64,000 nucleotides of DNA from Amycolatopsis dendrobii (GCF_014145675.1 NZ_JACGZW010000003.1:310001-374000); one strand, 5' to 3'. Positions 54,378 through 63,884 are shown, numbered from the stretch's first letter. The notes: generated by a model not told the origin, from the letters alone. Made by a program: numbers and translations.

Positions 54378-54746
54378 ATGACCGTTCGCCGGCCCTTGCC
54401 TCCGGACCTGTTCGAGGAGCTGTGCCCGTCCGCGCTGGTGCCGTTCCGGTTCGGGGACAAATGGTCCGCGTTGGTGATCCGCTGCCTGGAGGACGGGCCG
54501 CGGCGGTTCTCCGAGTTGCGCGTGCCGCTGCGTCGCGTTACGCCGAAGGTGCTGACCCAGACGTTGCGCGGCCTCGAACGCTCCGGTCTGGTGTCCCGCA
54601 CCGCGCACGCCGATCCCGCGTCAGGCGTGGAGTACGCGCTGACGCCGCTTGGCCAAAGCCTGCTGGAACCGATGCGGGCGGTGTACGGCTGGGTTGCCGA
54701 GCATTGGGAGGAACTGCTGGACGCGCAGGAGCGGTACGACGGTTAG
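54378..54746 (+). CDS. HxlR-family transcriptional regulator
   Basis: A 122-residue winged-helix protein: [21 protein letters not shown], then [20 protein letters not shown] and [16 protein letters not shown]. One Cys ([17 protein letters not shown]) lies just before the domain, the place where HxlR/HypR/YodB-type regulators carry their redox-sensing Cys. A GTG one codon earlier is equally possible. It probably controls the divergent NAD(P)-binding gene. Confidence 0.88.
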   Translation: MTVRRPLPPDLFEELCPSALVPFRFGDKWSALVIRCLEDGPRRFSELRVPLRRVTPKVLTQTLRGLERSGLVSRTAHADPASGVEYALTPLGQSLLEPMRAVYGWVAEHWEELLDAQERYDG

Positions 54747-55309
54747 CCGTTGCGGCACAGGCGGTTTGCCAGTTCTCCTGGCAGCGGATACACCCGTTCC
54801 GCGGGCAGCAGCCGTTGTGCTTGCGCGGTGCGCCCGTCCTTGACCAGAGCCGCGGCCTTGCGGACCTGCGGCGTGCGGTCCTCGATGCCGACGATCCATT
54901 CGTCGGCGAAGGCCCGGATCAGTTCGCGGCCGACGCCGACCTGGATGCTGTAGTGATTCAGCGCCGCTCCGCGCCACGACCGTTCCGGATCCCATTGGAC
55001 GTGCACCGCGGCCTCGGCCACCGCTGCCGGATCCGAAGTCGTGAGCGCCGCCCGGGACAGCGCCTCCTCCCACCCGGCCCGGGTGATCCGCACCGCGAGA
55101 ACACGTTCCTGACCGGGCTTGCGCGCCCAGTTGCTGCGATGCATGAGCCACCGGAACGACGGCTTGATCCACGTCATCCGGTGAAACGAAAACGGCGCGA
55201 CGAACCGGCCCGCCCGCAATGCCGCGTCGGCGATGGCCGTCCGGTAGGCCTGGTAGACCACGATCGTGTCCGTGTCGAAGTCCGCGCGGATCTCGTAAGG
55301 GGCCGTCAT
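54743..55309 (-). CDS. DUF4291 protein
   Basis: A 188-residue protein of the DUF4291 family, recognised by [41 protein letters not shown] and [20 protein letters not shown]. The family occurs across bacteria and fungi without assigned function. Its last four bases overlap the convergent HxlR gene. It is the distal member of a same-strand run with the glutamine-synthetase-like gene, 51 bases after the unknown gene. Confidence 0.88.
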   Translation of the reverse strand: MTAPYEIRADFDTDTIVVYQAYRTAIADAALRAGRFVAPFSFHRMTWIKPSFRWLMHRSNWARKPGQERVLAVRITRAGWEEALSRAALTTSDPAAVAEAAVHVQWDPERSWRGAALNHYSIQVGVGRELIRAFADEWIVGIEDRTPQVRKAAALVKDGRTAQAQRLLPAERVYPLPGELANRLCRNG

Positions 55310-55360
55310 GACGCGAAGGCTGCCATCCGCCCGGCCGGTCTCGCGAACTGTTTTCCCGGC

Positions 55361-56110
55361 CTACTGCGTGCGCAGCCCGGCATAGGAAACCGCCTGCGCC
55401 AGCACCTCCGCGTGCCGGGCGTCCGCCACCAGCAGCACCGATTCCAGCGCCGCCGCGATCCATTCCACCGGCTGGTCGTGCACGCCTTCGTCGCCCAGTT
55501 CGCGGTAAGTGTCCACAACGGACAGCAGCGTCCCTTCCGCACCCAGCCGTACTCCGGCGATCAGCACGTGATGCGGTGCGGGCGGCCGCCATCGGTTTGT
55601 CCACAGTGGAGGGATGCCGGTGTCGAGATAGTCCAGCAACGCGCGTTCCGGCGTGTCCGGCGAGCCCAGCTCCGCCGGGTCGACCCGCGCCAGCACCGCC
55701 ACGCGCGGCAGTTCCCACAAGCCCAGCAGCAGATCCGAAACCGTCGAAGCGCTCCACTCCCCCAGCGCCGGAACCACCGCCAGCTTCTCCTCCGACAACG
55801 TCCGGACAGCTGAGGCCAAACCCTCCAGCGAAGTGCCCGCAGCAGTTTCGTCGAACGGTACCGGAAGCCGGAAGTCGTTGCGGGACAGCGCACCCGCCGG
55901 ACGGCTGGTCGACGTGCGCACGGTCCCCGCCGCGATCGCGACCTCGTCCTGGTCCGGTACCGCGATGTCCGCCGCGCGCAGCGTCACGAGTCCGGTGAAG
56001 GCCGCCGCCAAACCGTCCTTCTGCGGGAGTTCCGCTCGGGCTTCGGCGACCAGGCGCGCGCCGCCGGGAAGCCAGTGGACGTCGGAAAGCCCCGTGTTCA
56101 GTACCGCCAC
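55361..56110 (-). CDS. Conserved hypothetical protein coupled to the glutamine-synthetase-like gene
   Basis: A 249-residue soluble protein that I do not recognise. Visible features are a GTG start 13 bases inside the end of the upstream enzyme gene, an Ala/Leu-rich helical middle (ASAVRTLSEEKLAVVPALG, VSDLLLGLWELPRVAVLA) and Trp-rich segments (LWTNRWRPPAPHHVLI). No signal peptide, membrane helix or Cys cluster. The overlap suggests it works with that enzyme. Confidence 0.65.
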   Translation of the reverse strand: MAVLNTGLSDVHWLPGGARLVAEARAELPQKDGLAAAFTGLVTLRAADIAVPDQDEVAIAAGTVRTSTSRPAGALSRNDFRLPVPFDETAAGTSLEGLASAVRTLSEEKLAVVPALGEWSASTVSDLLLGLWELPRVAVLARVDPAELGSPDTPERALLDYLDTGIPPLWTNRWRPPAPHHVLIAGVRLGAEGTLLSVVDTYRELGDEGVHDQPVEWIAAALESVLLVADARHAEVLAQAVSYAGLRTQ

Positions 56111-57450
56111 AGATGCGCCGCCACGATCTCCTCGGGCGCCCGCTCGGCGGCCCACGCCGCGTCCGAGGCGCGCACCGCGCGGAACGCGCCGAGCAGCTCG
56201 TCCCCCAGCGCCCCGGACACGCGCGGATTCGCCAGCAGCGCGGTGTCCTGTTCGGACGGACTCGCCGGCAGCGGCAGCACGCCCGCGGTGTTCCGTTCCC
56301 CTTCGCTCCAGCCGCCCGGGTCCTCCGCGATCGGCTCCGGCAGCACCGCCGAATCCTCGATCCCGGCCATTCCCGCGGCGAGCACGACGGCCAGCGCGAG
56401 ATACGGGTTGGCCGACGCGTCCGACGTCTTCAGCTCGACATTCGCGTGCTCCGCCCCGAGCAGCGCCGTGCCCGGGACGTACCGCAGCGGCGCCTCGCGG
56501 TTCTCCACGCCCCAGAACGCATACGCGCCAGCGAAAAACCCCGGCCGCAACCGCATCGTCGAAGGCACGCTCGGTGCGGTGATCGCCGTCAGCGCGGGCA
56601 GATCCCGCAGCAGCCCGCCGAGGTACGCCGCGCCTTCGCCGCCCGGCACGCCGTCGCCTGCCAAGAGGTTGCGGCCCTTGCGGCGGACCGAAGTGTGCAA
56701 GTGCCAGCCGTTTCCCGCGGCTCCGAGGCCGATCATCGGCGCGAAACTCGCCACCAGCCCGTGTGCGTGCGCGGCCGCGTGGATGGTCTGGCGCGCCAGC
56801 AGCTGATCGTCCGCCGCGGATACCGGGTCCGTCGCCGCGAGCGACAATTCCAGCTGTGCCACGCCGTATTCCGCGTGCAGCTGGCCGATCTGCAAGCCGT
56901 TCGCGGCGAAATCGTGCAGCAGCGCGGCGATGAAGTCGTCCAGGCCGATCAGCGCGTGCGGACTGTAGGCGGGGCCGCGGTGTCCCGGCGCGGACACGAC
57001 GTCCTCGCTGCCTGCTGGTGCGACGGCAAACTCCAGCTCGTACCCGGCCCGGAATTCGAGACCACGCTGCGCCGCCTCGGCGACCTGCCGCTCCAGCACG
57101 GAACGCTGGCAGTACGGCCACGGCGAACCGTCCGCGGCGAGCTGCCGCACCGGCGCCCAGGCGAGCGCGGGCTGCCCGGCGAGCCGGCGGAGGCGTTCCA
57201 CGACCGGCACGAGCCGGATGTCGCCGGAGGGCGTGCCGAGACCGGAATGGGCGTAGGTGATGGCGTCGTGGCTGTCGAAGACCGCGAACAGCGAGGTCGC
57301 GCCGACGCCGCGGACCGCCGCGTCCGCCAGCCCGCCGACCGGGACCACGCGCGAACGCGGGATGCCGTTGTTGTCCGCCCAGGCCAGGTGGACGCCACCG
57401 ACCCCCGCCGCGGCCAGGTCCTTCGCCGCCGCCGACGCCGCCTTGGTCAT
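56098..57450 (-). CDS. Glutamine-synthetase-family ligase (GlnA-like, likely not the housekeeping enzyme)
   Basis: A 450-residue GS-family ligase. The catalytic domain has AGYELEFAVAP (Glu-x-Glu site), LHAEYGVAQLELSL, the ATP/ammonium-site segment GNGWHLHTSV, and RLRPGFFAGAYAFWGVENREAPLRY. The N-terminal beta-grasp domain is short (GVGGVHLAWADNNGIPRSRV). No adenylylation loop is obvious. In actinobacteria such paralogues glutamylate polyamines or ethanolamine rather than ammonia; which one is not visible here. GAGGAGG before the ATG fixes the start. Confidence 0.88.
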   Translation of the reverse strand: MTKAASAAAKDLAAAGVGGVHLAWADNNGIPRSRVVPVGGLADAAVRGVGATSLFAVFDSHDAITYAHSGLGTPSGDIRLVPVVERLRRLAGQPALAWAPVRQLAADGSPWPYCQRSVLERQVAEAAQRGLEFRAGYELEFAVAPAGSEDVVSAPGHRGPAYSPHALIGLDDFIAALLHDFAANGLQIGQLHAEYGVAQLELSLAATDPVSAADDQLLARQTIHAAAHAHGLVASFAPMIGLGAAGNGWHLHTSVRRKGRNLLAGDGVPGGEGAAYLGGLLRDLPALTAITAPSVPSTMRLRPGFFAGAYAFWGVENREAPLRYVPGTALLGAEHANVELKTSDASANPYLALAVVLAAGMAGIEDSAVLPEPIAEDPGGWSEGERNTAGVLPLPASPSEQDTALLANPRVSGALGDELLGAFRAVRASDAAWAAERAPEEIVAAHLWRY

Positions 57451-57514
57451 GGCAACCTCCTCGGGCTCGGGATCAGTATCGCGGGCCGGGGCCGCCCGGG
57501 CCATCCGCGAGTGT

Positions 57515-58411
57515 TCACCCGGGCGGCTCAGTGACCGGCCCGGCGTCGTCCCGGCTGCGCAACGCCACCCCGGCGACGACGGCGAGCGTCCCGATCGCTT
57601 CGGCGACGCTCGGCACCTGCGCGAGCACGAGGAACCCGACGACCCCCGCCGTCACCGGCAGCAATGCCAGCAGCACCGCGAACCGAGCCTGCCCGAGGCG
57701 GCGCAGGACCACTTGGTCGAGCGCGTACGGCACAACGGTCGACAGCACGCCGACGCCGATCCCGAGCAGCAGCATGCGTGGCGAACCCCACACTTCGCCG
57801 GTGCCCAGCGCGAGCGGCGACAGCACGACCGTCGCCACCACGAACCCGACCGCCAGCGAATCCAGCCCGTCCCCGCCGATCGCGACCCGCTTGCCGAGCA
57901 CGATGTACCCCGCCCACGCAGCCGCCGCGGCCAGCGCGAACACGACGCCGAGCGGACTGCCCGCGATCCGTACGTCCGCGATCGCGACCACCCCGAGCGC
58001 GACCAGGACCAGCGCGATCAAATCGCGCCGGGTCCGTGACCCAATCGCCGCCACGACCACCGGACCGGCGAACTCCAGCGCGACCACCGTGCCCAGCGGC
58101 AGCCGCGCGATGGCCTCGTAAAAGACCACGTTCATCCCGGCGGTGACGACCCCGAAAGCGCCCGCGAGCAGCAGCCTTTTCCCTCGCCAGGCGGCTTTCG
58201 GCGGCCGCCGCCACAGCACCAGCACGACGGCCGCCCCGAGACAGCGCAGCCACGCGACCCCAGACGGCGTGGCGTGCCCGAAGAGGTCGACCGCGATGGC
58301 CGCACCGGCATACATCGAAATTCCGCTGAGAACGAACAAGACCGGTGCCGGAATCGCGTTCACGCGTTTCCAGGAGAGTGCAATGCCCACTCCCGCATGG
58401 TGCCTGACCAC
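57515..58411 (-). CDS. EamA-family (DMT superfamily) transporter, RhtA-like
   Basis: A 298-residue protein with ten predicted helices in two EamA repeats (VLFVLSGISMYAGAAIAVDL opens the first, LGVVFALAAAAAWAGYIVL the second). RhtA-like members export threonine, homoserine or other amino acids. The first 15 residues are not conserved-looking; a GTG at VNAIPAPVLF is a plausible alternative start. It lies 64 bases upstream of the glutamine-synthetase-like gene on the same strand and may export its product or substrate. Confidence 0.87.
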   Translation of the reverse strand: MVRHHAGVGIALSWKRVNAIPAPVLFVLSGISMYAGAAIAVDLFGHATPSGVAWLRCLGAAVVLVLWRRPPKAAWRGKRLLLAGAFGVVTAGMNVVFYEAIARLPLGTVVALEFAGPVVVAAIGSRTRRDLIALVLVALGVVAIADVRIAGSPLGVVFALAAAAAWAGYIVLGKRVAIGGDGLDSLAVGFVVATVVLSPLALGTGEVWGSPRMLLLGIGVGVLSTVVPYALDQVVLRRLGQARFAVLLALLPVTAGVVGFLVLAQVPSVAEAIGTLAVVAGVALRSRDDAGPVTEPPG

Positions 58412-58656
58412 GGAAAACGCCCCGCGCCGGGTGGTCTGGTCCTACGGGGTGGGACGCCGCTGCGGCAACCGGGCTAATTCGGCGTGACGCACCTCCCACC
58501 GGCGCGGGAACACTTGCGGGCCGCCAAACGTCTGCAAGAGTGGAAGCACGAACACCGCGGAGCCGGAAGCGATCCCCGCCGAAGGCATCGAGACCGAAGT
58601 GGGCGTAGCTGGATCGAGGCACCGGGCGACCGGTGCCGGGACGGAGGGAGACCCCC

Positions 58657-58836
58657 ATGACAACACCGACGCTCACCCGCCCCGAATTGACCGCAGCCGA
58701 CCGATGCGACCGGTGCGGAGCAGCAGCTCAGGTACGCGCTGTCCTCAGCTCCGGAGGCGAGCTGCTCTTCTGCGGGCACCACGCCCGCGAGCACGAGGCC
58801 AAGCTCAAGGAACTGGCCGCGGAGATCCAGAAGTAA
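58657..58836 (+). CDS. DUF7455 small zinc-ribbon protein (59 aa)
   Basis: Starts ATG 11 bases after GGAGGGAG. The sequence ADRCDRCGAAAQVRAVL and LLFCGHHAREHEAKLKELA carries CxxC plus Cx2H/His ligands for one zinc ion. Proteins of this family are small and conserved across actinobacteria, frequently near housekeeping sigma-factor genes. Function unknown. A T-tailed terminator follows. Confidence 0.88.
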   Translation: MTTPTLTRPELTAADRCDRCGAAAQVRAVLSSGGELLFCGHHAREHEAKLKELAAEIQK

Positions 58837-58861
58837 GTTCGCTCACCGACAGATTCGCTCC

Positions 58862-58905
58862 CCGGAGGCGGCAGGCGCAGGCGCGCTTGCCGCCTCCGGT
58901 GTTTT
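58862..58905 (+). terminator. Terminator after the small zinc-ribbon gene
   Basis: A 12-bp stem (58862-58873 with 58888-58899), a 14-base loop and TGTTTT. Confidence 0.88.
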
Positions 58906-59111
58906 CCGGGGTGACGCCCGGTTTCGGCTGGCGGTTTTGTGCCGCCCCGGCACCTTCCAGTTCTTGCCCTCTTGCCGTACAGGACTGGCCCCGTGGGTGT
59001 GCTCGGACTCGCGCTGGCCTCCGACACCGTCAGCCCACGACCTCCGCCACGCTCCGCCGTCCGAGCGAACAAGCCGCTTTCCCCGAAAGCTCTCAACGCG
59101 CACCAGCGCAT

Positions 59112-59219
59112 CCAACGATCGAGGCACCCAGCCCCTCCCCCGCACCCCGATACGAAGCCGAACCGTCAGCACAATGGGCTAACGGGGTGCCCCACGCAAC
59201 CGCCAGGCGACGAGCCGAA
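59112..59219. repeat. Dispersed intergenic element, copy B (uninterrupted)
   Basis: Corresponds block by block to 35423-35607 but lacks the 57-base hairpin segment and a 21-base segment found there. It lies between the convergent zinc-ribbon and ROK genes. Apart from this element and the terminator, the 398-base gap holds nothing I can name. Confidence 0.85.
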
Positions 59220-59234
59220 GACGAAACGCCCAGC

Positions 59235-60404
59235 TCACACCGTGTCCAACACCACCTCGAAAGCCACCTCAGCCGCCCCCAGCAGCTTCACGTCCGCGCC
59301 CAGCGCCGAACTCACGATCCGGGTCCCCCCGGCAGCCCGGGAAACCAGGCTCCGCCCCCGGACCTCCTCGGCGACCGCTCGCATCACCGACTCCGGCAGC
59401 ACCGTCAGCAAATCCCCCAGCACCACCAGCTCCGGCCCGAGCAGGTTGACCACGTTGACCAACCCCAGCGTGAGCCACTCCGCGTACTCCGCCAGCCGGG
59501 AAGCGGCCGCGTCGGCATCCAGCCCCAGTTCGCGCAGCTCGACGAGAATCACTCCGCGAGGCGTGTCCTCCGGCAATCCCAAAGCCCGGCACAGCGCCGC
59601 CTCGCCGATCTCGGTCTCCCAGCATCCGCGGCTGCCGCAGTAGCAAGCCCGCCCGCCAGGCCGGATCGCCATGTGGCCGATCTCGCCGACATACCCGGCG
59701 CCGCCGCGCAGCGAAGAACCCTGCGAAATCACCCCGCCGCCGACGCCGACGTCCGCGGACACGTACACCGAATCCGAAGATCCCCGGGCCGCCCCGCGCA
59801 GATGCTCGGCAACGGCCCCTAGCTCGGCGTCGTTGGCTACCAGCACCGGAATCCGCAGGACCGCCGACAAGCGGTCCCCGAGCGCCACATCGGTCCACCG
59901 CAGGTTGGGCGCCTCGTGCACCAAGCCGTCGGCCCGCCGCACCACCCCGGGCACCGACACGCCGGCCGCCACCGGCTCCACGCCGAGGTCGCCGGCCAGC
60001 ACCCGCGTCGACTCGATCACGTGGGTGATCACCTCGTCCGCGGTCCGCGTCCGGGCATGCAGGTTCCAGCTGTTGCGCCCGAGTATCTGCCCGCCGAGCC
60101 CGACCAGCGCGATCGCGACGTGTTCGACTTGCAGGTCGACCGCGAGGACGACGGCGGCGTGCGGCTGCGGCAGGACCAGGAGCGAGGGGCGGCCCGCCCC
60201 TCGCCCTGGCCTCGGCACTTTTTCCTCGACCACGCCTGCCTCGGCGAGGCCGTCGACGAGGGTCTTGATGGTGCTCCGGTTGAGCCCCAGCTCGGTGGCC
60301 AGCGCCGCCCGCGTACTGGGCCCGCCGACGTGCAGCAGGCGCAACAGGGTCGTGCGGTTGTGCCGGCGCACCTCGTCCGGGCGGGCGACGGGCGGGCTGC
60401 TCAC
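59235..60404 (-). CDS. ROK-family transcriptional repressor (XylR/NagC type)
   Basis: A 389-residue protein: an N-terminal winged helix (NRTTLLRLLHVGGPSTRAAL, LGLNRSTIKTLVDGL) and a ROK sugar-kinase-like domain with ELGAVAEHLRG, GEIGHMAIRPGG and the zinc motif CYCGSRGCWET. Such proteins bind sugars and release operator DNA. It is directly downstream of the sugar ABC transporter operon, on the same strand, and is the expected ligand of the palindrome at 63948-63970. Confidence 0.92.
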   Translation of the reverse strand: MSSPPVARPDEVRRHNRTTLLRLLHVGGPSTRAALATELGLNRSTIKTLVDGLAEAGVVEEKVPRPGRGAGRPSLLVLPQPHAAVVLAVDLQVEHVAIALVGLGGQILGRNSWNLHARTRTADEVITHVIESTRVLAGDLGVEPVAAGVSVPGVVRRADGLVHEAPNLRWTDVALGDRLSAVLRIPVLVANDAELGAVAEHLRGAARGSSDSVYVSADVGVGGGVISQGSSLRGGAGYVGEIGHMAIRPGGRACYCGSRGCWETEIGEAALCRALGLPEDTPRGVILVELRELGLDADAAASRLAEYAEWLTLGLVNVVNLLGPELVVLGDLLTVLPESVMRAVAEEVRGRSLVSRAAGGTRIVSSALGADVKLLGAAEVAFEVVLDTV

Positions 60405-60426
60405 CGGGTCATCTTCCCATCAGCCC

Positions 60427-61860
60427 TCAGCGGGCCGATGCCTCAGCCCGCCGTCGCGACAACGCGTCCACCGAAGCGGCCAGCAGCAGCACCAGGCCGG
60501 TGATGATGTTGACCACCGCGGCCTTCTGCTGAAGCAGGCCCAGACCGTTGTTCACGATCGCCAGCACCGCGCCGCCGATCACCGCGTCCATGATCCGGCC
60601 CTTGCCGCCGAACAGCGAGGTGCCGCCGATGACCGCCGCGCCGACCGCGAACAGCAGCGTGTTCAAGCCGCCGGACTGGCCGCTGACCGAACCGACCTTC
60701 GACGAGTACACGATCGCGCCGATCGCCGCGAACGACGAGCTGATGACGAACACGCTGGTGCGCAGCTTCGGCACGTTGATGCCGGCCCGGCGCGCGGCTT
60801 CCTTGTTGCCGCCCACCGCGTACAGGTGCCTGCCGTACTTGGTGCGGTTGAGCACGTAGGTGCCCGCCACCAGCAGGACCAGGACGATCGGCACCACGTA
60901 CGGCACGCCCGCGATCACGACGAGGTCGTTGGACGCCCGGTTGATGGTGAGCAGGTAAGTCGCGACCGCGGCGACGACCGCGATGGCGCCGACCTTCGCC
61001 AGCACGATCGGCGTCGGCTGCACGACGAGCCCGCGCTTCAGCCGCGAGAAGTGCTGTCCGAGCGCGAGCACCGCGTAGCCGCCCGCCGCGACGACGAACA
61101 GGATCCAGCTGCCCGCCACCGAAAGGTTGCCGTTGGCGACCGCGTTGAGCGTGTCGCTCGTGCTGATCGGCAGCGTGCCGCCCTCGCCGACGAACTGCAG
61201 GATCACGCCCTGCCACACGATGAACAGCGCCAGCGTGACGACGAAGGACGGCATCCCGATCTTCGACACGAGAAAACCGGTGATGCAGCCGATCGCGGTG
61301 CCGGTGCAGACCGCGATGAGCATTTCGACCCACGCGTTGACCGGCGCGCCGACCAGGATCACCACGATGCCGACCAGCGAAACCGCCGCCCCGGCCCAGA
61401 TCTTCTGCAGCAGCGCCAGCACCACCGCGAGCACGAGCACCGCGATGAACGTGATGAAGACGCCGGTTCCCATGGAGCCCAGCAGGTTTCCGTTGTGGAC
61501 GTAATGCAGCGCCATCAGCGACGCGCAGACGCCGGACGCGGTGCCCGCGGACAGGTCGATCTCGCCCAGCAGCAGCACGAAAACGATGCCCATCGCGATG
61601 ATGGTCTGGCCCGCGCCCTGCTCCAGCAGGTTGGCGATGTTCTGCAGGGTGAAGAAGTCGCCCGACAGCGCGCTGAACAGGACGGCGAGCACGATCACGC
61701 CGAGCACGGCGGGGATCGAGCCGAGCTGCCCGTCCTTCATCCGCGCGAAGTAGTCCTTGATCGCTTCGCCGGTGGACAGCGAGGTGGTGTCGATGCCGAA
61801 GTCGGCGATCGCCCCGGAGGGCGCGTCCGGAGTCTGCGGCTTCTCGGAAGTTTCGGTCAT
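60427..61860 (-). CDS. Sugar ABC transporter permease (XylH/RbsC-like)
   Basis: A 477-residue permease, longer than the usual 320-400, with about 12 to 14 helices. It has the family's FFTLQNIANLLEQGAGQTII, GIVFVLLLGEIDLSAGTASG, and near the end GAAVIGGTSLFGGKGRIMDA. Extra length is a middle insertion of helices (ALLQKIWAGAAVSLVGIV; FVVAAGGYAVLALGQHF), as in xylose-type permeases. It lies 17 bases from the ATPase gene in the operon binding protein-ATPase-permease-repressor. Confidence 0.92.
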   Translation of the reverse strand: MTETSEKPQTPDAPSGAIADFGIDTTSLSTGEAIKDYFARMKDGQLGSIPAVLGVIVLAVLFSALSGDFFTLQNIANLLEQGAGQTIIAMGIVFVLLLGEIDLSAGTASGVCASLMALHYVHNGNLLGSMGTGVFITFIAVLVLAVVLALLQKIWAGAAVSLVGIVVILVGAPVNAWVEMLIAVCTGTAIGCITGFLVSKIGMPSFVVTLALFIVWQGVILQFVGEGGTLPISTSDTLNAVANGNLSVAGSWILFVVAAGGYAVLALGQHFSRLKRGLVVQPTPIVLAKVGAIAVVAAVATYLLTINRASNDLVVIAGVPYVVPIVLVLLVAGTYVLNRTKYGRHLYAVGGNKEAARRAGINVPKLRTSVFVISSSFAAIGAIVYSSKVGSVSGQSGGLNTLLFAVGAAVIGGTSLFGGKGRIMDAVIGGAVLAIVNNGLGLLQQKAAVVNIITGLVLLLAASVDALSRRRAEASAR

Positions 61861-61877
61861 GGCGGGTTCTTTCTCGC

Positions 61878-62651
61878 TCACAGCGCGACAGCTTCGGGAC
61901 GGGCCAGGCCGAGATCGCCCGATCGGCCCGCGGTGATGAGTTCGACGACCTGGCTGTGCGTGACGTCGCTGGTCTGGACATCCGCGACCAGCCGGCCGAG
62001 GTAGAGCACCGCGATCCGGTCCGCGACCTCGAACACGTCGGCCATGTTGTGGCTGATCAGCACCACGCCGAGGCCCTGTTCGGCCAGCCTGCGCACCAGG
62101 TCGAGGACCTGCTTGGTCTGCGCGACGCCGAGCGCGGCGGTCGGCTCGTCGAGGATGACGACTTTGCTGTTCCACAGCACCGATTTCGCGATCGCGACGG
62201 TCTGGCGCTGCCCGCCGGACAGCGAGGAAACCGGCGTGCGGACGGATTTCACCGTGCGCACGCCCAGCGACGCCAGCGTTTCGCGCGCGGCCTTCTCCAT
62301 GCTGGCCTCGTCGAGCAGCCAGCTGCTGCCGCGTTCGCGGCCGAGGAACATGTTCTGCACGATGTCGAGGTTGTCGGCGAGCGCGAGGTCCTGGTACACG
62401 ACCTCGATGCCGAGCCCGGCGGCGTCCTTCGGGCCGCGGATGTGCGCGTCCGCGCCGTTGAACCGCACCGCTCCGGTGTCGTACGGGTGAATGCCCGCGA
62501 TGCATTTGACCAAAGTGGACTTGCCGGCCCCGTTGTCGCCGACGAGCGCGGTCACTTCGCCCGCCCGCACGGCGAAGTCCACGTCGTGCAGGACGTGGAC
62601 CGGGCCGAAGCTCTTGTTCAGGCCGGTGATGTCGAGAATGGGCTCGCTCAT
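61878..62651 (-). CDS. Sugar ABC transporter ATP-binding protein (single-domain XylG-like)
   Basis: A 257-residue ATPase with Walker A GDNGAGKSTL, signature SSLSGGQRQTVAIAKS, Walker B VVILDEPTAALG and the switch His in VLISHNMADV. Most RbsA/XylG proteins of this transporter class have two ABC domains in one chain; this one has a single domain, so it should work as a homodimer. It lies between the binding protein and the permease genes. Confidence 0.92.
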   Translation of the reverse strand: MSEPILDITGLNKSFGPVHVLHDVDFAVRAGEVTALVGDNGAGKSTLVKCIAGIHPYDTGAVRFNGADAHIRGPKDAAGLGIEVVYQDLALADNLDIVQNMFLGRERGSSWLLDEASMEKAARETLASLGVRTVKSVRTPVSSLSGGQRQTVAIAKSVLWNSKVVILDEPTAALGVAQTKQVLDLVRRLAEQGLGVVLISHNMADVFEVADRIAVLYLGRLVADVQTSDVTHSQVVELITAGRSGDLGLARPEAVAL

Positions 62652-62747
62652 GGGAATCGCTTGTCTCTCGCGTGGGTGCCGGGCCGGAACGCGTGTCGGG
62701 GGAACGCGTCCCGGCCCGGCTGCTCTTGGCGGGGAGTTACTGCGGCG

Positions 62748-63884
62748 TCAGGAGATGCCGTTTTCGGTGCACTTGGCGGCGAGGTCGCCGGTGCAGATGT
62801 CGGACGCCTTGACGTAGCCCTGCTGGACGACGGTCTTGATGTCCTTGATCGTGATCAGCTGCGGCTGCAGCAGCACCGACTTCAGGTCGCGGTTGTTCTT
62901 CGGGTCGTGCAGCTTGCCAGTGGCGATCGCGTCCGCGGCGGCCTTGTCGTTCTTGGCCAGCGCGGCGGCCAGCTTCGCGGTGTTCTCGGCCTCTTCCTTG
63001 ATCGGCTTGAAGATCGTCAGCGTCTGGTCGCCGCGCAGGATCGCCTGCAGCCCGGCCGCGGTCGCGTCCTGGCCGGTGACCGGGACCTTGCCGTTGAGGC
63101 CGTTCTTCTTCAGCACGGTGATCACCGCGCCCGCCAGCTCGTCGTTCGCCGCGACGACGCCGTCGACCTTGCCGCCGACCCGGGTGAAGATCTGTTCGAA
63201 CGTCGTGCCGCCGACCTGGGCGTCCCAGTTGTCGATGGGCTGCTTCTGCACGAGGTTCAGCGCCTTGGAGGCGTACAGCGGCTTGAGGACCTTGTCGTGG
63301 CCGTTGGCGAACAGGGTCGCGTTGTTGTCCGTCGGCGCGCCCTCGATCTGGACGACGTTGGCTCCCGGCTTGCTCTTCAGCGCGTCCGCGAGGCCCTGTG
63401 CCTGGATCTCGCCGACCTTCTCGTTGTCGAACGAGACGTAGTAGTCGGCCGAACCGCCGAGGCTCGGGCGGTCGTAGTCGATGACCGGGATGCCCGCGTT
63501 CTTGGCCTTGGCCTCGATCGCCGCGCCGACCGCGGGGTCGGACGGGGCGATGATCAGCACCTTGACGCCGGAGCTGATGAAGCCGTCGGCGAGGGTGGAG
63601 AACTTCTGGTTGTCGCCCTGGGCGTTCTGGATGTCGGCGCTGAAGCCCTGCGCGGAGAGCGCGGCCTGCAGCATCGGCTTGTCGAAGGCTTCCCAGCGGG
63701 CCGAGGTGGCGGTCTCCGGCAGGATCACGCCGACCTTGCCGTTGGCGCCGCCGCCGGCCGGGGCGGAGGCGGAGCTCTTGCTGTCCCCCGAGTTGCCGGA
63801 GCCCGCGCTGTTGGCGCCGCACGCCGAGAGCGCCAGGCCGGCGCTCACCGTCGCGGCGAGGAGGGTAAGGGTTCTGGTGCGCAT
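62748..63884 (-). CDS. Sugar-binding lipoprotein of an ABC transporter (XylF-like)
   Basis: A 378-residue periplasmic-binding-fold lipoprotein: signal peptide, lipobox LALSACGAN (Cys 22), a Gly/Ser-rich linker and the type I sugar-binding fold (VGVILPETATSARWEAFDKP, VLIIAPSDPAVGAAIEAKAK, VDGVVAANDELAGAVI, VTGQDATAAGLQAIL). Xylose or another pentose fits the family; the exact sugar is not readable. GAAGGAACGAGG precedes the ATG. First gene of the operon, under the palindromic operator. Confidence 0.92.
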   Translation of the reverse strand: MRTRTLTLLAATVSAGLALSACGANSAGSGNSGDSKSSASAPAGGGANGKVGVILPETATSARWEAFDKPMLQAALSAQGFSADIQNAQGDNQKFSTLADGFISSGVKVLIIAPSDPAVGAAIEAKAKNAGIPVIDYDRPSLGGSADYYVSFDNEKVGEIQAQGLADALKSKPGANVVQIEGAPTDNNATLFANGHDKVLKPLYASKALNLVQKQPIDNWDAQVGGTTFEQIFTRVGGKVDGVVAANDELAGAVITVLKKNGLNGKVPVTGQDATAAGLQAILRGDQTLTIFKPIKEEAENTAKLAAALAKNDKAAADAIATGKLHDPKNNRDLKSVLLQPQLITIKDIKTVVQQGYVKASDICTGDLAAKCTENGIS

